NCBI GenBank assembly: GCA_022821845.1
Contig: JAJECT010000033.1
Coordinates: 40,803 to 104,802, forward strand
DNA from: Rhodothermales bacterium
GTDB lineage: Bacteria > Bacteroidota > Rhodothermia > Rhodothermales > VXPQ01
Reading direction: 5' to 3'
Length of the DNA: 64,000 nt
The notes below the pieces were generated by a model. That model was given only the letters and a program-made list of their open reading frames with translations. It made no database searches and was not told the origin of the DNA. Positions 39,252-48,544 of the stretch are shown here, piece after piece; the stretch's first letter is position 1; every line of letters begins with the position of its first letter. Position numbers and translations under genes: made by a program.

Positions 39252-40628
39252 ATGCGGGACGATCCCTTTGCCGCGCTGCCTCTGCATGCCGCCCCGCTTT
39301 CTTTTCCGCCCGAGGGATCGGCGATGCGGGCTTCTTTTGCCGGTCGGGCGAGGGATTCCTTGCAGATTTTCCAGGCGGGGATTGCCGCCGTGCAGGCGGA
39401 CGCCTTGCTGGACCGAACGGATTGGCAAGCCAGACTGCCTCGTCCGCTTGCCGAATACGACAAAATCGTGGTGGCGGGGATGGGAAAGGCGTCCATGGCG
39501 ATGCTCGCGGCGCTGCGCCAGCGCCTTGGGCGCAGGATGTATGCGGGCCGGGCGGTGGCGCCCTATGGCTACAAGAATCGAGGGGCTATTGCACCCGATG
39601 CTTTGTCGCCGCCTTGCCGCGTGATCGAGGCGGGGCATCCGTTGCCGGACAAGCGTAGCGAACAGGCTGCGTGGGCCTTGCTGGACGCGGTGTCCGGGCT
39701 GGGTCCGAACGATCTGGCGATTGTCCCTGCTTCGGGGGGCGGCTCCTCGTTATGCGCCCTCTTTCCGCCGGGTATTTCGATGGAGGACGCCCGCGAGGCG
39801 TTCCGGCGGTTGCTTGTGGCGGGGGCGGACATTCACGCGATAAACAAGGTGCGGCGGCGCATCTCGCAAACGGGCGGCGGCGGTTTGGCGCGGGCGGCGG
39901 CGCCGGCCGACGTGTTGACGTTGTGCCTTTCCGATGTGCCGGGCGACGATGCGGAGCATATGTATGTGATTGGCGGCGGCCCTACGCTTCCCGATCCGTA
40001 TACCGCGCAGGACGCGCTGGACGTGCTGAAACGATACGGCGACCAGGTTCCAGCGAGCGTTTGGCGGTATGTAGAGGGCCTCGCCGGTGGCCCGGAGCAA
40101 CCTGCGGGAGAACCTGGACGGGTGCGCGCCGTGCTGCTTGGCAACGTCCGGACGGCGCTGGAGGCGGCCGCGAAAAAAGCGCGTACGCTGGGATATCGCG
40201 CCCGGATCGTTACCGACGCTTTGTCCGGAGAGGCGCGGGACGTTGGGGCGGCCATGGCGCGTCGGCTCCTGGAGGAGGCCCCCGGATCGTGTCTGTTGTG
40301 GGGCGGCGAGACGTCTGTAACGGTTCGGGGAGATGGGCTGGGCGGGCGCAATCAGGAGCTGGCGCTGGCCGCCGCCCTTCGCATGGCGGGAGCGGCGAAG
40401 GACATAAGCCTGATGAGCGCGGGCACGGATGGACGAGACGGTCCCGTGGACGCCGCCGGGGCGGTCGCTACCCCGGATACGGTGGTTGAGGCGCGGCGGC
40501 AGGGGTTGGATCCGGCGGCGTTTCTTGCGCGGAACGATTCGTACGGATTCTGGAAAAGGACGCCGGGATTGCTCCAGACCGGCCCGACGCATACGAATGT
40601 GATGGATATGCAGATCGCGCTTTCGTAA
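39252..40628 (+). CDS. Glycerate 2-kinase (DUF4147/MOFRL type)
   Basis: VVAGMGKASMAMLAAL, IEAGHPLPDKRSEQAAWALLDAV, LCLSDVPGDDAEHMYVIGGGPTLPDP, GGETSVTVRGDGLGGRNQELALAAAL. Confidence 0.9.
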   Translation: MRDDPFAALPLHAAPLSFPPEGSAMRASFAGRARDSLQIFQAGIAAVQADALLDRTDWQARLPRPLAEYDKIVVAGMGKASMAMLAALRQRLGRRMYAGRAVAPYGYKNRGAIAPDALSPPCRVIEAGHPLPDKRSEQAAWALLDAVSGLGPNDLAIVPASGGGSSLCALFPPGISMEDAREAFRRLLVAGADIHAINKVRRRISQTGGGGLARAAAPADVLTLCLSDVPGDDAEHMYVIGGGPTLPDPYTAQDALDVLKRYGDQVPASVWRYVEGLAGGPEQPAGEPGRVRAVLLGNVRTALEAAAKKARTLGYRARIVTDALSGEARDVGAAMARRLLEEAPGSCLLWGGETSVTVRGDGLGGRNQELALAAALRMAGAAKDISLMSAGTDGRDGPVDAAGAVATPDTVVEARRQGLDPAAFLARNDSYGFWKRTPGLLQTGPTHTNVMDMQIALS

Positions 40629-40677
40629 TACGCGCGGATTCATCATATCTTCACTATATCTTCATCATATTTTCAAA

Positions 40678-40792
40678 TTAGCAGGGTATATCCGGCCATT
40701 TTATGTGTCTATAGGGGCGCATTGGTCATGATGCCTTTACCAGGGCCGAGCCGGCGCCGCGCCTCATCCGAGGTCGGCGTCCGGTTCGGCCT
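40678..40792 (-). repeat. REP-like repeat, copy A (inverted)
   Basis: CGGCCATTTTATGTGTCTATAGGGGC core plus GC-rich dyad GCCGAGCCGGCGCCG..CGGTTCGGC; reverse complement of copies B and C. Confidence 0.75.
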
Positions 40793-40883
40793 TTGGGCCT
40801 GGCCATGGTCCGAAGCGTACGGGCAAGCGCGAAACAAAGCGCTGCGAACGATATATTATCCTTGATAACCATCTGCACAAGCC

Positions 40884-41165
40884 ATGGTCAACACACTTGC
40901 CATAGCCCGCAAGCTTTCTGCAGCAGGGGTCGAACAGGCCCAGGCGGAAGCGCATGCCGAAGCGATTGCGAACGCTGTGGAGAAACAGCATGGGGAAACC
41001 GCCACAAAAGATTTTGTGGAGGTAAAAATCAGTGCTGTGGAGGCGAAAATCAGTGCTGTGGAGGCGAAAATAAGCGCCCTTGAAGTCCGGCTTGTGCGCT
41101 GGGTAGTGGGTACCGCCTTCACTGTGGCGGGGCTCTTGTTCGCCGCCCTGCGATTTATACCGTAA
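40884..41165 (+). CDS. Small coiled-coil, C-terminally membrane-anchored protein (DUF1640-like)
   Basis: VEVKISAVEAKISAVEAKISALEVRLVRWVVGTAFTVAGLLFAALRF; heptad repeats then TM. Confidence 0.6.
   Translation: MVNTLAIARKLSAAGVEQAQAEAHAEAIANAVEKQHGETATKDFVEVKISAVEAKISAVEAKISALEVRLVRWVVGTAFTVAGLLFAALRFIP
41016..41078 (+). repeat. Three tandem 21-bp repeats inside the coiled-coil ORF
   Basis: GTGGAGGYRAAAATCAGTGCT x3 (last diverged), encoding VEAKISA heptads. Confidence 0.85.
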
Positions 41166-41325
41166 CGGCCCTGTTTGAAACCCTGCGCGCCGAATAGCGC
41201 AGGTCAGTCAAGCGTACCGAGCATATCTTGCCGAAGCGTCGAACGCCGCTTGCCGAACCGGAAAATGCGCAAAACCATGCCGAACGCAGCGTACGCCGTC
41301 GGGTTGCGTAAAACGGCTGCGTGAG

Positions 41326-41400
41326 CGGTCCGGACGGGACTCGAACCCGCGACCTCCTGCGTGACAGGCAGGCGTTCTAACCAAACTGAACTACCGGACC
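41326..41400 (-). tRNA. tRNA-Asp (GTC)
   Basis: GGTCCGGTAGTTCAGTTTGGTTAGAACGCCTGCCTGTCACGCAGGAGGTCGCGGGTTCGAGTCCCGTCCGGACCG: acceptor, D, anticodon (GTC) and T arms intact. Confidence 0.96.
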
Positions 41401-41552
41401 AACAAAGTACGGGCGCTGTACCCGGAAAATGCGTTGTGGTTCCGTCTTGCCGAGAATTGCAAGAAGAATTTGCAACGCCGAAGCGGGCGTTTGTTTGACG
41501 CGCAAGCCGCTTGAGGTCCGGCTATGTGTTTGCGGGGCGGTTGTTTCCCGGC

Positions 41553-41692
41553 GGCGGAATCAAGGGCCGAAGCCGGGCGCCGCCCCAACCCCCAGAGGCG
41601 GCGCCGGCTTTAACGCAGGCATCATCATACCTGATGCACCCCTATAGACACATAAAATGGCCGGATATACCCTGCTAACGAAAAAAAATTCA
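41553..41692 (+). repeat. REP-like repeat, copy B
   Basis: GGCGGAATCAAGGGCCGAAGCCGGGCGCCGCC..GGCGGCGCCGGCTTTAACGC..CCCCTATAGACACATAAAATGGCCGGATATACCCTGCTAACGAAAAAAAATT; about 140 bp shared with copy C. Confidence 0.85.
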
Positions 41693-41836
41693 GGGGCTGT
41701 CCGCAGAATCGGGCGTATGCGCTTGCATGGGGGGTGCAAATCGTCGATTTTTGGCGAATTCTTCGTACTTCTCATTACCTGGAGGGATTTCATGCCCACT
41801 TTTCTTCTAAAGGATATACCCGGGAGGGACCGCGTC

Positions 41837-43042
41837 ATGGCTTCAGCCCTGCGTCGCGTCTTGCCCGGAATCCTTTTATGTATGTTGTTTTTCGCGAGCG
41901 ACGTCGCAGCGCAAACCGAGCGAACCGGGCCCGTCGTAAAAATCGGCGGCCTGGGCTACATGGATTATTTTTACCGGCTTGCCGACGACGACAAGACTTT
42001 TTTGTGGCAAAATCCCAAAGATAATCTGTGGGACAGCGACCGGGACGCAACCATCAACGACGCATTTCACGGGTTCACGTACAGAAGGCTGTACCTGACC
42101 GCCGACGCGGCGATTTCCGAGCGTTTCAAGGCCCGCTTCCGTCTGGAGGCCAGCGACAGCAAAGTGGGGAGCGGCGGGCCGGTTCCCTTCGTAAAAGATA
42201 TGTGGATCGATTGGAAGTACGCTGGCGATCATTCCGCCAGAATGGGCGTAATGCCGCCTCCGGCGTTTCAGTTATCGGAGGGCGTTTGGGGGTTTCGCAG
42301 CCTGGAAAAGACCATTCTTGACGTGCAGGGGATCAATTCGTCCCGGGATTTCGGAATTCGCCTTGACGGCCCCGTTCCCGTGCGCGGCGATCTGGTTCGC
42401 TATGCGGCGATGTTGGCCAACGGCGAGGGGAATCGCGCAGACAGCGACAAATACAAGAAGGGGTACGCTCTAATTTCCATCCACCCGGTTGGCAAACTGG
42501 TCTTCTCGGCGGGCGTGGATTACGGAAAGCACCAGCTCGCGCCGCAAGAGGATATCTTCATATCTCGCCGCGAGACGCGGATGTCCGTGTTTGGAGGGTA
42601 TGAGGGCGACATTGTCCGATTTGGTCTGGAAGCTTTCCGCTATGAATTAACATGGTTGGATGAGACCTACGCGACCACCGTAAGAAGCAACGAAAACGAG
42701 GCTGGATATATAGAAATACGGCAAAAGTATGAACCAACCATGCGCATTATTGGCCTCAGCGCGTTCGGATCGGCGAAGGTCCATCCGCGGGCGGAATTCG
42801 TAGGTCGGTTGGACCTGACGAGGAACGACGACGATTTCGCGGCAACGTATTCTGACGAGCCGTTGCTTACCGAAAGGCTGGCGCTGGCGGGAATCGCTTT
42901 CTCGCCCCACAAAAACGTGCGCGTCATTCCCAATCTGTGGTGGTTCGGCTCGGAGATCAAGTCGGACGATTACCCCGCCGACGAACTGGTCGGCAAACGA
43001 AAAAACAGGATGCTTCGCGTTACGGTCGAAGCGTCGTTTTAG
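41837..43042 (+). CDS. Outer-membrane porin-like beta-barrel protein
   Basis: Signal peptide MASALRRVLPGILLCMLFFASDVAAQ; YRRLYLTADAAISERFKARFRLEASD..MWIDWKYAGDHSARMGVMPPPAF resembles phosphate-selective porin style; terminal Phe. Confidence 0.75.
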   Translation: MASALRRVLPGILLCMLFFASDVAAQTERTGPVVKIGGLGYMDYFYRLADDDKTFLWQNPKDNLWDSDRDATINDAFHGFTYRRLYLTADAAISERFKARFRLEASDSKVGSGGPVPFVKDMWIDWKYAGDHSARMGVMPPPAFQLSEGVWGFRSLEKTILDVQGINSSRDFGIRLDGPVPVRGDLVRYAAMLANGEGNRADSDKYKKGYALISIHPVGKLVFSAGVDYGKHQLAPQEDIFISRRETRMSVFGGYEGDIVRFGLEAFRYELTWLDETYATTVRSNENEAGYIEIRQKYEPTMRIIGLSAFGSAKVHPRAEFVGRLDLTRNDDDFAATYSDEPLLTERLALAGIAFSPHKNVRVIPNLWWFGSEIKSDDYPADELVGKRKNRMLRVTVEASF

Positions 43043-43070
43043 AAGGCTTTTCCGGTATGTCTTCGGGATG

Positions 43071-43214
43071 CCGGCGGAATCAAGAGCCGAACCGGGCGCC
43101 GCCCCAAGCCCCGGAGGCGGCGCCGGCTCGACCTTAACGCGCACATCAATATCTGATGCGCCCCTATAGACACATAAAATGGCCGAATATAACCTGCCAG
43201 CGAAAAAAAATTAC
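43071..43214 (+). repeat. REP-like repeat, copy C
   Basis: GGCGGAATCAAGAGCCGAACCGGGCGCCGCCCC..GGAGGCGGCGCCGGCTCG..GCCCCTATAGACACATAAAATGGCCGAATATAACCTGCCAGCGAAAAAAAATT. Confidence 0.85.
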
Positions 43215-43358
43215 GCCGCCGAACGAAGGCGAGCCGCTGCATGCGCTGGTTACGTCCGCCAAGACGAGAGGCTGCGAGGGGCGCGCCGGGCGAAGCGGTT
43301 TTGACGGCGTATCCTGAAGAAACTGTTCCGGCGGGGGGACGTACAAGGCGTCCTTTCC

Positions 43359-43431
<73 letters not shown>

Positions 43432-43471
43432 CCGCTTGCGCGCCTGTTTCAAACGCCGCTCCCTGTCCGCG

Positions 43472-43506
43472 CCGATTCCGCCGATTTTTTGGCGGATCGG
43501 TTTTTT
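43472..43506 (+). terminator. Rho-independent terminator downstream of tRNA-Phe
   Basis: CCGATTCCGCC-gattttt-GGCGGATCGG followed by TTTTTT. Confidence 0.8.
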
Positions 43507-43507
43507 A

Positions 43508-44383
43508 TCAGGCCCCCCACATCAATTTGGAGCGCAGCGTATGGAAGTAGTGCTGTTCGGGTAGTTTGACGAGGCGTACCCAGTGGCTGGCTCGGGCGAA
43601 TTGGAACGTTACGGGGCCTTCCTGGGGATGGAAGGGTTGGCTATGGCCATCGAATCCCAGTACGTACGGCGTGTCGTCGCTGGATACTTCGGCCTCGATG
43701 ACCGAATCGGCGGGCAATACGATGGGACGAATCGTAAGGCTGTGCGGGGCAAGCGGAGACAGAATGAACACTTCGCTTCCGGGAACGACGATCGGGCCGC
43801 CTGCGGACATGGAATAGGCGGTCGAGCCGGTCGGCGTGGCGACGATCAGCCCGTCGGCCCAGTAGTCGTTCAGGCGTACGCCGTCCACAATGGTGCGGAT
43901 GGAGATAAGGCCCGCCGACCCGCTTCGCTCCAGCACGAATTCGTTGAGCGCCCAGTATGCCCGGTCGCCATCTGGCGTTTGGACCCGCGCCGCCAGCGGA
44001 AGGCGTTCCTCGATCCGGTAGGCGCCTCGTTCGAAGGACCGAATCGCGTCCTGAAGCTGCGCTACCTCGATATCGGCCAGAAATCCCAGCCGCCCGATAT
44101 TTATTCCCAGAATGGGCGTTCCGTGCGTTCCGGCTTCCTGGGCGCTTGTCAGCAAGGTGCCGTCGCCGCCGAACGACAGGATCATGTCGGATTCCTGCGC
44201 CAGGTCGGGCGTGGCGGCGGCTGCGCAGCGCGCGGCGGGCGCCAGGTTGCGCTCGGCCAGGCCGCGGGCCAGGTCGCTGTTCAGCGTGTAGGAAAGCCCT
44301 TCGCCCTCCAGCCAGGAAACCAGTTCCGCCACCGGTTTCCAGAGGCGGTTCTTGTGCGTATTGCCTGTAATGCCGTACGTCAT
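43508..44383 (-). CDS. nadK: NAD kinase
   Basis: DMILSFGGDGTLLTSAQEAGTHGTPILGINIGRLGFLADIE, NDYWADGLIVATPTGSTAYSMSAGGPIVVPG. Confidence 0.95.
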   Translation of the reverse strand: MTYGITGNTHKNRLWKPVAELVSWLEGEGLSYTLNSDLARGLAERNLAPAARCAAAATPDLAQESDMILSFGGDGTLLTSAQEAGTHGTPILGINIGRLGFLADIEVAQLQDAIRSFERGAYRIEERLPLAARVQTPDGDRAYWALNEFVLERSGSAGLISIRTIVDGVRLNDYWADGLIVATPTGSTAYSMSAGGPIVVPGSEVFILSPLAPHSLTIRPIVLPADSVIEAEVSSDDTPYVLGFDGHSQPFHPQEGPVTFQFARASHWVRLVKLPEQHYFHTLRSKLMWGA

Positions 44384-44432
44384 AGGGATACTCTGATTAA
44401 ATCCGGGAAGCTCAGAGGGTGCGAGGGGTGCG
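44384..44432. repeat. Solo MITE end abutting the nadK start codon
   Basis: AGGGATACTCTGATTAAATCCGGGAAGCTCAGAGGGTGCGAGGGGTGCG is the reverse complement of the right end of the elements at 5461 and 27672. Confidence 0.75.
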
Positions 44433-44508
44433 GATAGTCCAAAAGTAAGAAATATGCGGCTTGCAGGTTATGTTTGCGCGTTTTTCGGGTCTATAGGGAG
44501 ATTCGTTT

Positions 44509-46071
44509 ATGTTTCACCAACCGCGAACCCTCTCTATGCTTTCGCACGTTCGGAGCGCCGCCACCCGCGGCATAGACGCCCTGCCCGTCGAGATTGAAAC
44601 CAGCATTTCCACGGGCCTGCCCAGTTACGCCGTGGTTGGCCTGCCGGACGGGGCCGTTCGGGAGAGCCGCGACCGCATCTATGCCGCATTTCAGAATACG
44701 GGCATCCCGTTGCCGCACGGCAAAATCACCATCAACCTGGCCCCCGCCGATTTCAGGAAAGAAGGCGCCGCGTTCGACCTCCCGATCGCGATGGGGTTGC
44801 TGGCGGCGCACATGCCGGACGCGCGCGGCGAAGCGCTGGCGAGGACATGCGTTGTCGGAGAATTGGCGCTGAACGGCGACGTACGCCCGATTCGGGGCGT
44901 GTTGCCCATGGTGATGCGCGCCAGAAAGGAAGGCATGACGGCGGTGATGGTGCCTTCTGGCAACGCAAGGGAGGCTTCTCTGGTCAGCGATATGGAGGTG
45001 CTTCCCGTGGCGAATATCCGCGAAGGCTATGCTTTCCTGAAGCAAGCGTCCGGGGCGCCGACGCCATTTCGCGGAGACGCTCGGCCACGGGTTCGGGAAT
45101 CCCCTTTGGCGGATTGCGACTTTTCGGACGTGCGGGGGCAGCAGGATGTGAAGCGGGCGCTGGAAGTGGCCGCGGCGGGCGGGCACAATGCGATGATGGT
45201 GGGGCCGCCCGGCGCGGGCAAGACCATGCTGGCGCGCCGAATCGCCACCATTTTGCCTCCGCTAAGCCAGGAAGAAGCCCTCGAAACGACGCAGATTCAT
45301 TCAGTGGGGGGCTTGTTGAGCGAGCAGGGCGTGGTAACGAGCCGTCCGTTTCGGTCGCCGCATCACACGATTTCGGACGCCGGACTCTGCGGCGGGGGCA
45401 GCAATCCCATGCCAGGAGAGATTTCGCTGGCGCACAACGGGGTCCTGTTTCTGGACGAATTGCCGGAATTCAAGCGGCAAGCCCTCGAAGTGTTGCGCCA
45501 ACCGCTCGAAGAAGGGAAAATAACGATCAGCCGGGCGCGCAGCACCGTGGCCTACCCGGCCCGGTTCATGCTTATCGCCAGCATGAATCCCTGTCCGTGC
45601 GGGATGCAGCATAGCCTGAACGGAAACTGTACGTGTACGCCGGCCCAGATTCAGCGATATATCGGGAAGATCAGCGGCCCGCTCATGGACCGCATCGATT
45701 TGCATCTCGAGGTGCTTCCCGTGCCGTTCGACACGCTTGCGCATCGGGGAGAAACCGAAGCGTCGGCGTCGGTTCGGGAACGGGTGATCGCGGCGCGCGA
45801 GGCGCAGCGGAAACGCTTTCGGAGCTTGTCGCGGGCGCATTGCAACGCCCAAATGTCTATGCGCCTTGTCCGAAAGCATTGTGCGCTGGACGCGACGGGC
45901 GAGCAGCTTCTGAAAACGGTTATTCAGCGGCTCGGCCTGAGCGCCCGGGCCTACGGACGCATTCTCAAGGTGGCGCGCACCATTGCAGACCTTGCCGCCG
46001 CCCATGCGATTCGTCCCGAACATCTTGCCGAGGCGATTCAGTACCGGGTGCTGGATCGGCAGGGTCCCTGA
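44509..46071 (+). CDS. comM: YifB/ComM-family Mg-chelatase-like AAA+ ATPase
   Basis: VEIETSISTGLPSYAVVGLPDGAVRESRDRI, MMVGPPGAGKTMLARRIATILPP, RPFRSPHHTISDAGLCGGGSNPMPGEISLAHNGVLFLDELPEF. Confidence 0.93.
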   Translation: MFHQPRTLSMLSHVRSAATRGIDALPVEIETSISTGLPSYAVVGLPDGAVRESRDRIYAAFQNTGIPLPHGKITINLAPADFRKEGAAFDLPIAMGLLAAHMPDARGEALARTCVVGELALNGDVRPIRGVLPMVMRARKEGMTAVMVPSGNAREASLVSDMEVLPVANIREGYAFLKQASGAPTPFRGDARPRVRESPLADCDFSDVRGQQDVKRALEVAAAGGHNAMMVGPPGAGKTMLARRIATILPPLSQEEALETTQIHSVGGLLSEQGVVTSRPFRSPHHTISDAGLCGGGSNPMPGEISLAHNGVLFLDELPEFKRQALEVLRQPLEEGKITISRARSTVAYPARFMLIASMNPCPCGMQHSLNGNCTCTPAQIQRYIGKISGPLMDRIDLHLEVLPVPFDTLAHRGETEASASVRERVIAAREAQRKRFRSLSRAHCNAQMSMRLVRKHCALDATGEQLLKTVIQRLGLSARAYGRILKVARTIADLAAAHAIRPEHLAEAIQYRVLDRQGP

Positions 46072-46090
46072 GGCTGCGCCGGGATACGCG

Positions 46091-48481
46091 CTAAAGAAAA
46101 CGCTTCACGTTGAACCCGATGTGGTAATCGGGTTCGTCGAGCCTGCGGCTGAATCCGATTTGCAGGAATCCGAGGATCCCGTTCAGCGCAATGCTGATTT
46201 CGTGATGCATGCCTTCCGGGGAAAGGTGCAGTTCGGGGCGTTCGACGGTCGCGGAGGAGGATATCCAGGTTCGGGCGTGGCCTCCGCCGACGACGAGGCC
46301 GTAGCCCCGCTTCGCCAGGCCTTGCAGGCCCAGCAGTTCGAAGGGCACGGTTTGAAAATTATGCTCCCAGAAAAGCCCGATATGCCGGTCGCCTTCGTAC
46401 GGACGTCCGTCCAGCGTACGCAGCGTGCCGAAAATAAAGCTGTTTCCAAGGGCCCCGTCTATGATTCCAAACCGCTGCGCGGGCACATCTCCGAGGCGCC
46501 CGCCCGCCGCGAGATGGACGGACAGCGTGTTCGGCAAAAATCGGCGCGAGAAAAAGGTCGGAAAGGTCCAGCGAATATTGGTGGCGGCGCGCAGGTAGTC
46601 CTCGTAGATATTTTCGTCGCCGCCCGTTTCTATTTCCAGTTCGGCGTACCGCCCCCCGCCAAACAGGGCGGCCAGCTTGTCCGCCTGGTCGCCGTACCGA
46701 ACGGTTGCCGACGCAGAGCGCAGTTCCTTGTCTGAAACCGGCGGATTCGGGCGCGGGGCGCCCGATTTGCCCAAAAGATCGTACCCCGTTGCGGGTTCCA
46801 GCGACTCAGGCTTTTCGCGCTGCGCAGCGAGGGTGATTCGCAGGCGGTTTCGGTCGTATTGGCCCCACAACGCTATTTTTTCGTTGCGGAGATAATCAAA
46901 ATAATCTCTGGAACCGAGCAAACTGTACACGGATGCGGGAAATACGCCGTACGATTGCGAGTGGTATCGCCGCTCCGCCCCGCGCGACCAGGTCGCGCCG
47001 ACGAAGCCCTGACGCTTTGCCCCGATCCAGGCTCCGCCCGCGAGCGCCCAGGACCATGGCGCTTCCAGCGCGCTGCTCCAGCCGCCCGTTCCTTCCGCGA
47101 ACAAACGCCTGGATTCGTATTCCATGGACACGCCGCCATGCAATCCCTCCACGCGGTTGAATCGAAGCCGGGGTTGCAGCCAATTCAGATCGAAAAGAGA
47201 GGCGGATGTTTCCGTGTCGTTTGGCGCATCTGCGTCGTCGTCGGTTGCGCCGGGCAGGCGCGTTAGCCACCCTTCCGGCTCGAAGGCCCGCTCGAACGTG
47301 AGCGTGCTGTCTATCCCGGCAAAAGCGACGCGCTCCGGTTCGTCGAGCGGGATGGCGACGCCCGGGCGGTCCAGCAAGGTGTCGGCGGCGACGGCTTCCT
47401 GGTCCGTGCCCACGTATTTCCCCTCGGCGTAGAGCGAATCCGGGAGGGCGGCTTGCAGGTCGTACTCCGTGATGCTGGAGACCTGCCGGACATGAAAGGT
47501 CGGAAACGTCAGCAGCGGGCCGAAGGAGACGTCTATAGCCATCTTGCCCCGAAAATCGACCGGAAGCCATGCGCTGCCTTCGAACGCGTCGTATTGCTGG
47601 TAGAGCGTAACGTCCACGTTCTCTATGGGCGGCGGAAACAGAAAGGCGTCTCCGGGTTCGAGGGCCACTTCGAGCAGGGCGCATTCGTCGGCCAGCACAG
47701 AGATGGTCCCGGCGAAAGCGGTGCCCAGGCGGGTCCTGGGGGCCACGGAAATGTCGTACACCAGGCGGTCGTCCAGCAGCCGCGTATCCTGTAGCGAGAA
47801 GCGGTAGGCGTCCAGCGCATTCGGGTGCGTTACCCCGGTGAAATCATACCCGACCAAGGGGATATTGTCGTCGTAGAGATTGGCCATGAGCAGCGCGGCG
47901 GGCAGATACGCCACCAGGTCCAGATCCAGATTCGAGGTTTGCCGCCGGGATTTGACGAGTTCTCGCATCCCCCGCTCCTTGTCCCAGAAAACGTCGCTAA
48001 GCGTTTCGACGATGGCCACGACGCCCGTATCGTTCGACACGGTGAACCGGGTGTAGGCTTCTGCGGCGTAAGAGGCGAGCGCAGCGCGGCGTTCCTGCTT
48101 TCGGTCTATGACGCAGCGCATGATCCCGATGGCGGGGTTTTCGTCCGTAACGACGATTTCCGGCATCTGGTAGGTGGTGGGCTGCAAGCGGATTTCCACG
48201 AATTGTTCATCGCGGTCCGCAATGGTTCGCCGCGCCGACCGGTAGCCGATGTAGCGGAACAGGAGTTCGGCGGGCAGTTCGGGCAGGGCTATTTCGAAGT
48301 CGCCGTCCGCATTGGTGATGGCGCCGCGATACGTTCCTTCGATGCGAATGTTGGCGGAGGGCAGGGATTCCCCGGTTTGCGCGTCCAGGACTCGTCCGCG
48401 GACGACCTGCTCGGCCTCCTGGGCCTGGGCCCGGGTCGCCGAAGCGCCGAGGAGCGCGACGAAAAGCAGTGTGCGGAACAT
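46091..48481 (-). CDS. DUF5686-type protein with N-terminal carboxypeptidase-regulatory-like domain
   Basis: Signal peptide; VRGRVLDAQTGESLPSANIRIEGTYRGAITNADGDFEIALPELPAELLFRYIGYRS; C-terminal beta-barrel. Confidence 0.85.
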   Translation of the reverse strand: MFRTLLFVALLGASATRAQAQEAEQVVRGRVLDAQTGESLPSANIRIEGTYRGAITNADGDFEIALPELPAELLFRYIGYRSARRTIADRDEQFVEIRLQPTTYQMPEIVVTDENPAIGIMRCVIDRKQERRAALASYAAEAYTRFTVSNDTGVVAIVETLSDVFWDKERGMRELVKSRRQTSNLDLDLVAYLPAALLMANLYDDNIPLVGYDFTGVTHPNALDAYRFSLQDTRLLDDRLVYDISVAPRTRLGTAFAGTISVLADECALLEVALEPGDAFLFPPPIENVDVTLYQQYDAFEGSAWLPVDFRGKMAIDVSFGPLLTFPTFHVRQVSSITEYDLQAALPDSLYAEGKYVGTDQEAVAADTLLDRPGVAIPLDEPERVAFAGIDSTLTFERAFEPEGWLTRLPGATDDDADAPNDTETSASLFDLNWLQPRLRFNRVEGLHGGVSMEYESRRLFAEGTGGWSSALEAPWSWALAGGAWIGAKRQGFVGATWSRGAERRYHSQSYGVFPASVYSLLGSRDYFDYLRNEKIALWGQYDRNRLRITLAAQREKPESLEPATGYDLLGKSGAPRPNPPVSDKELRSASATVRYGDQADKLAALFGGGRYAELEIETGGDENIYEDYLRAATNIRWTFPTFFSRRFLPNTLSVHLAAGGRLGDVPAQRFGIIDGALGNSFIFGTLRTLDGRPYEGDRHIGLFWEHNFQTVPFELLGLQGLAKRGYGLVVGGGHARTWISSSATVERPELHLSPEGMHHEISIALNGILGFLQIGFSRRLDEPDYHIGFNVKRFL

Positions 48482-48544
48482 GGGACGACAGGCTGGCGAG
48501 AACGAAAATGCAATTCGATGATGTACGAACGGAAGCCGCACAGG

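Noticed and set aside
36819-40628. araB-araD locus as a pseudogenised arabinose operon
   Set aside because: Both genes are full length with intact catalytic motifs; absence of araA alone does not indicate decay.
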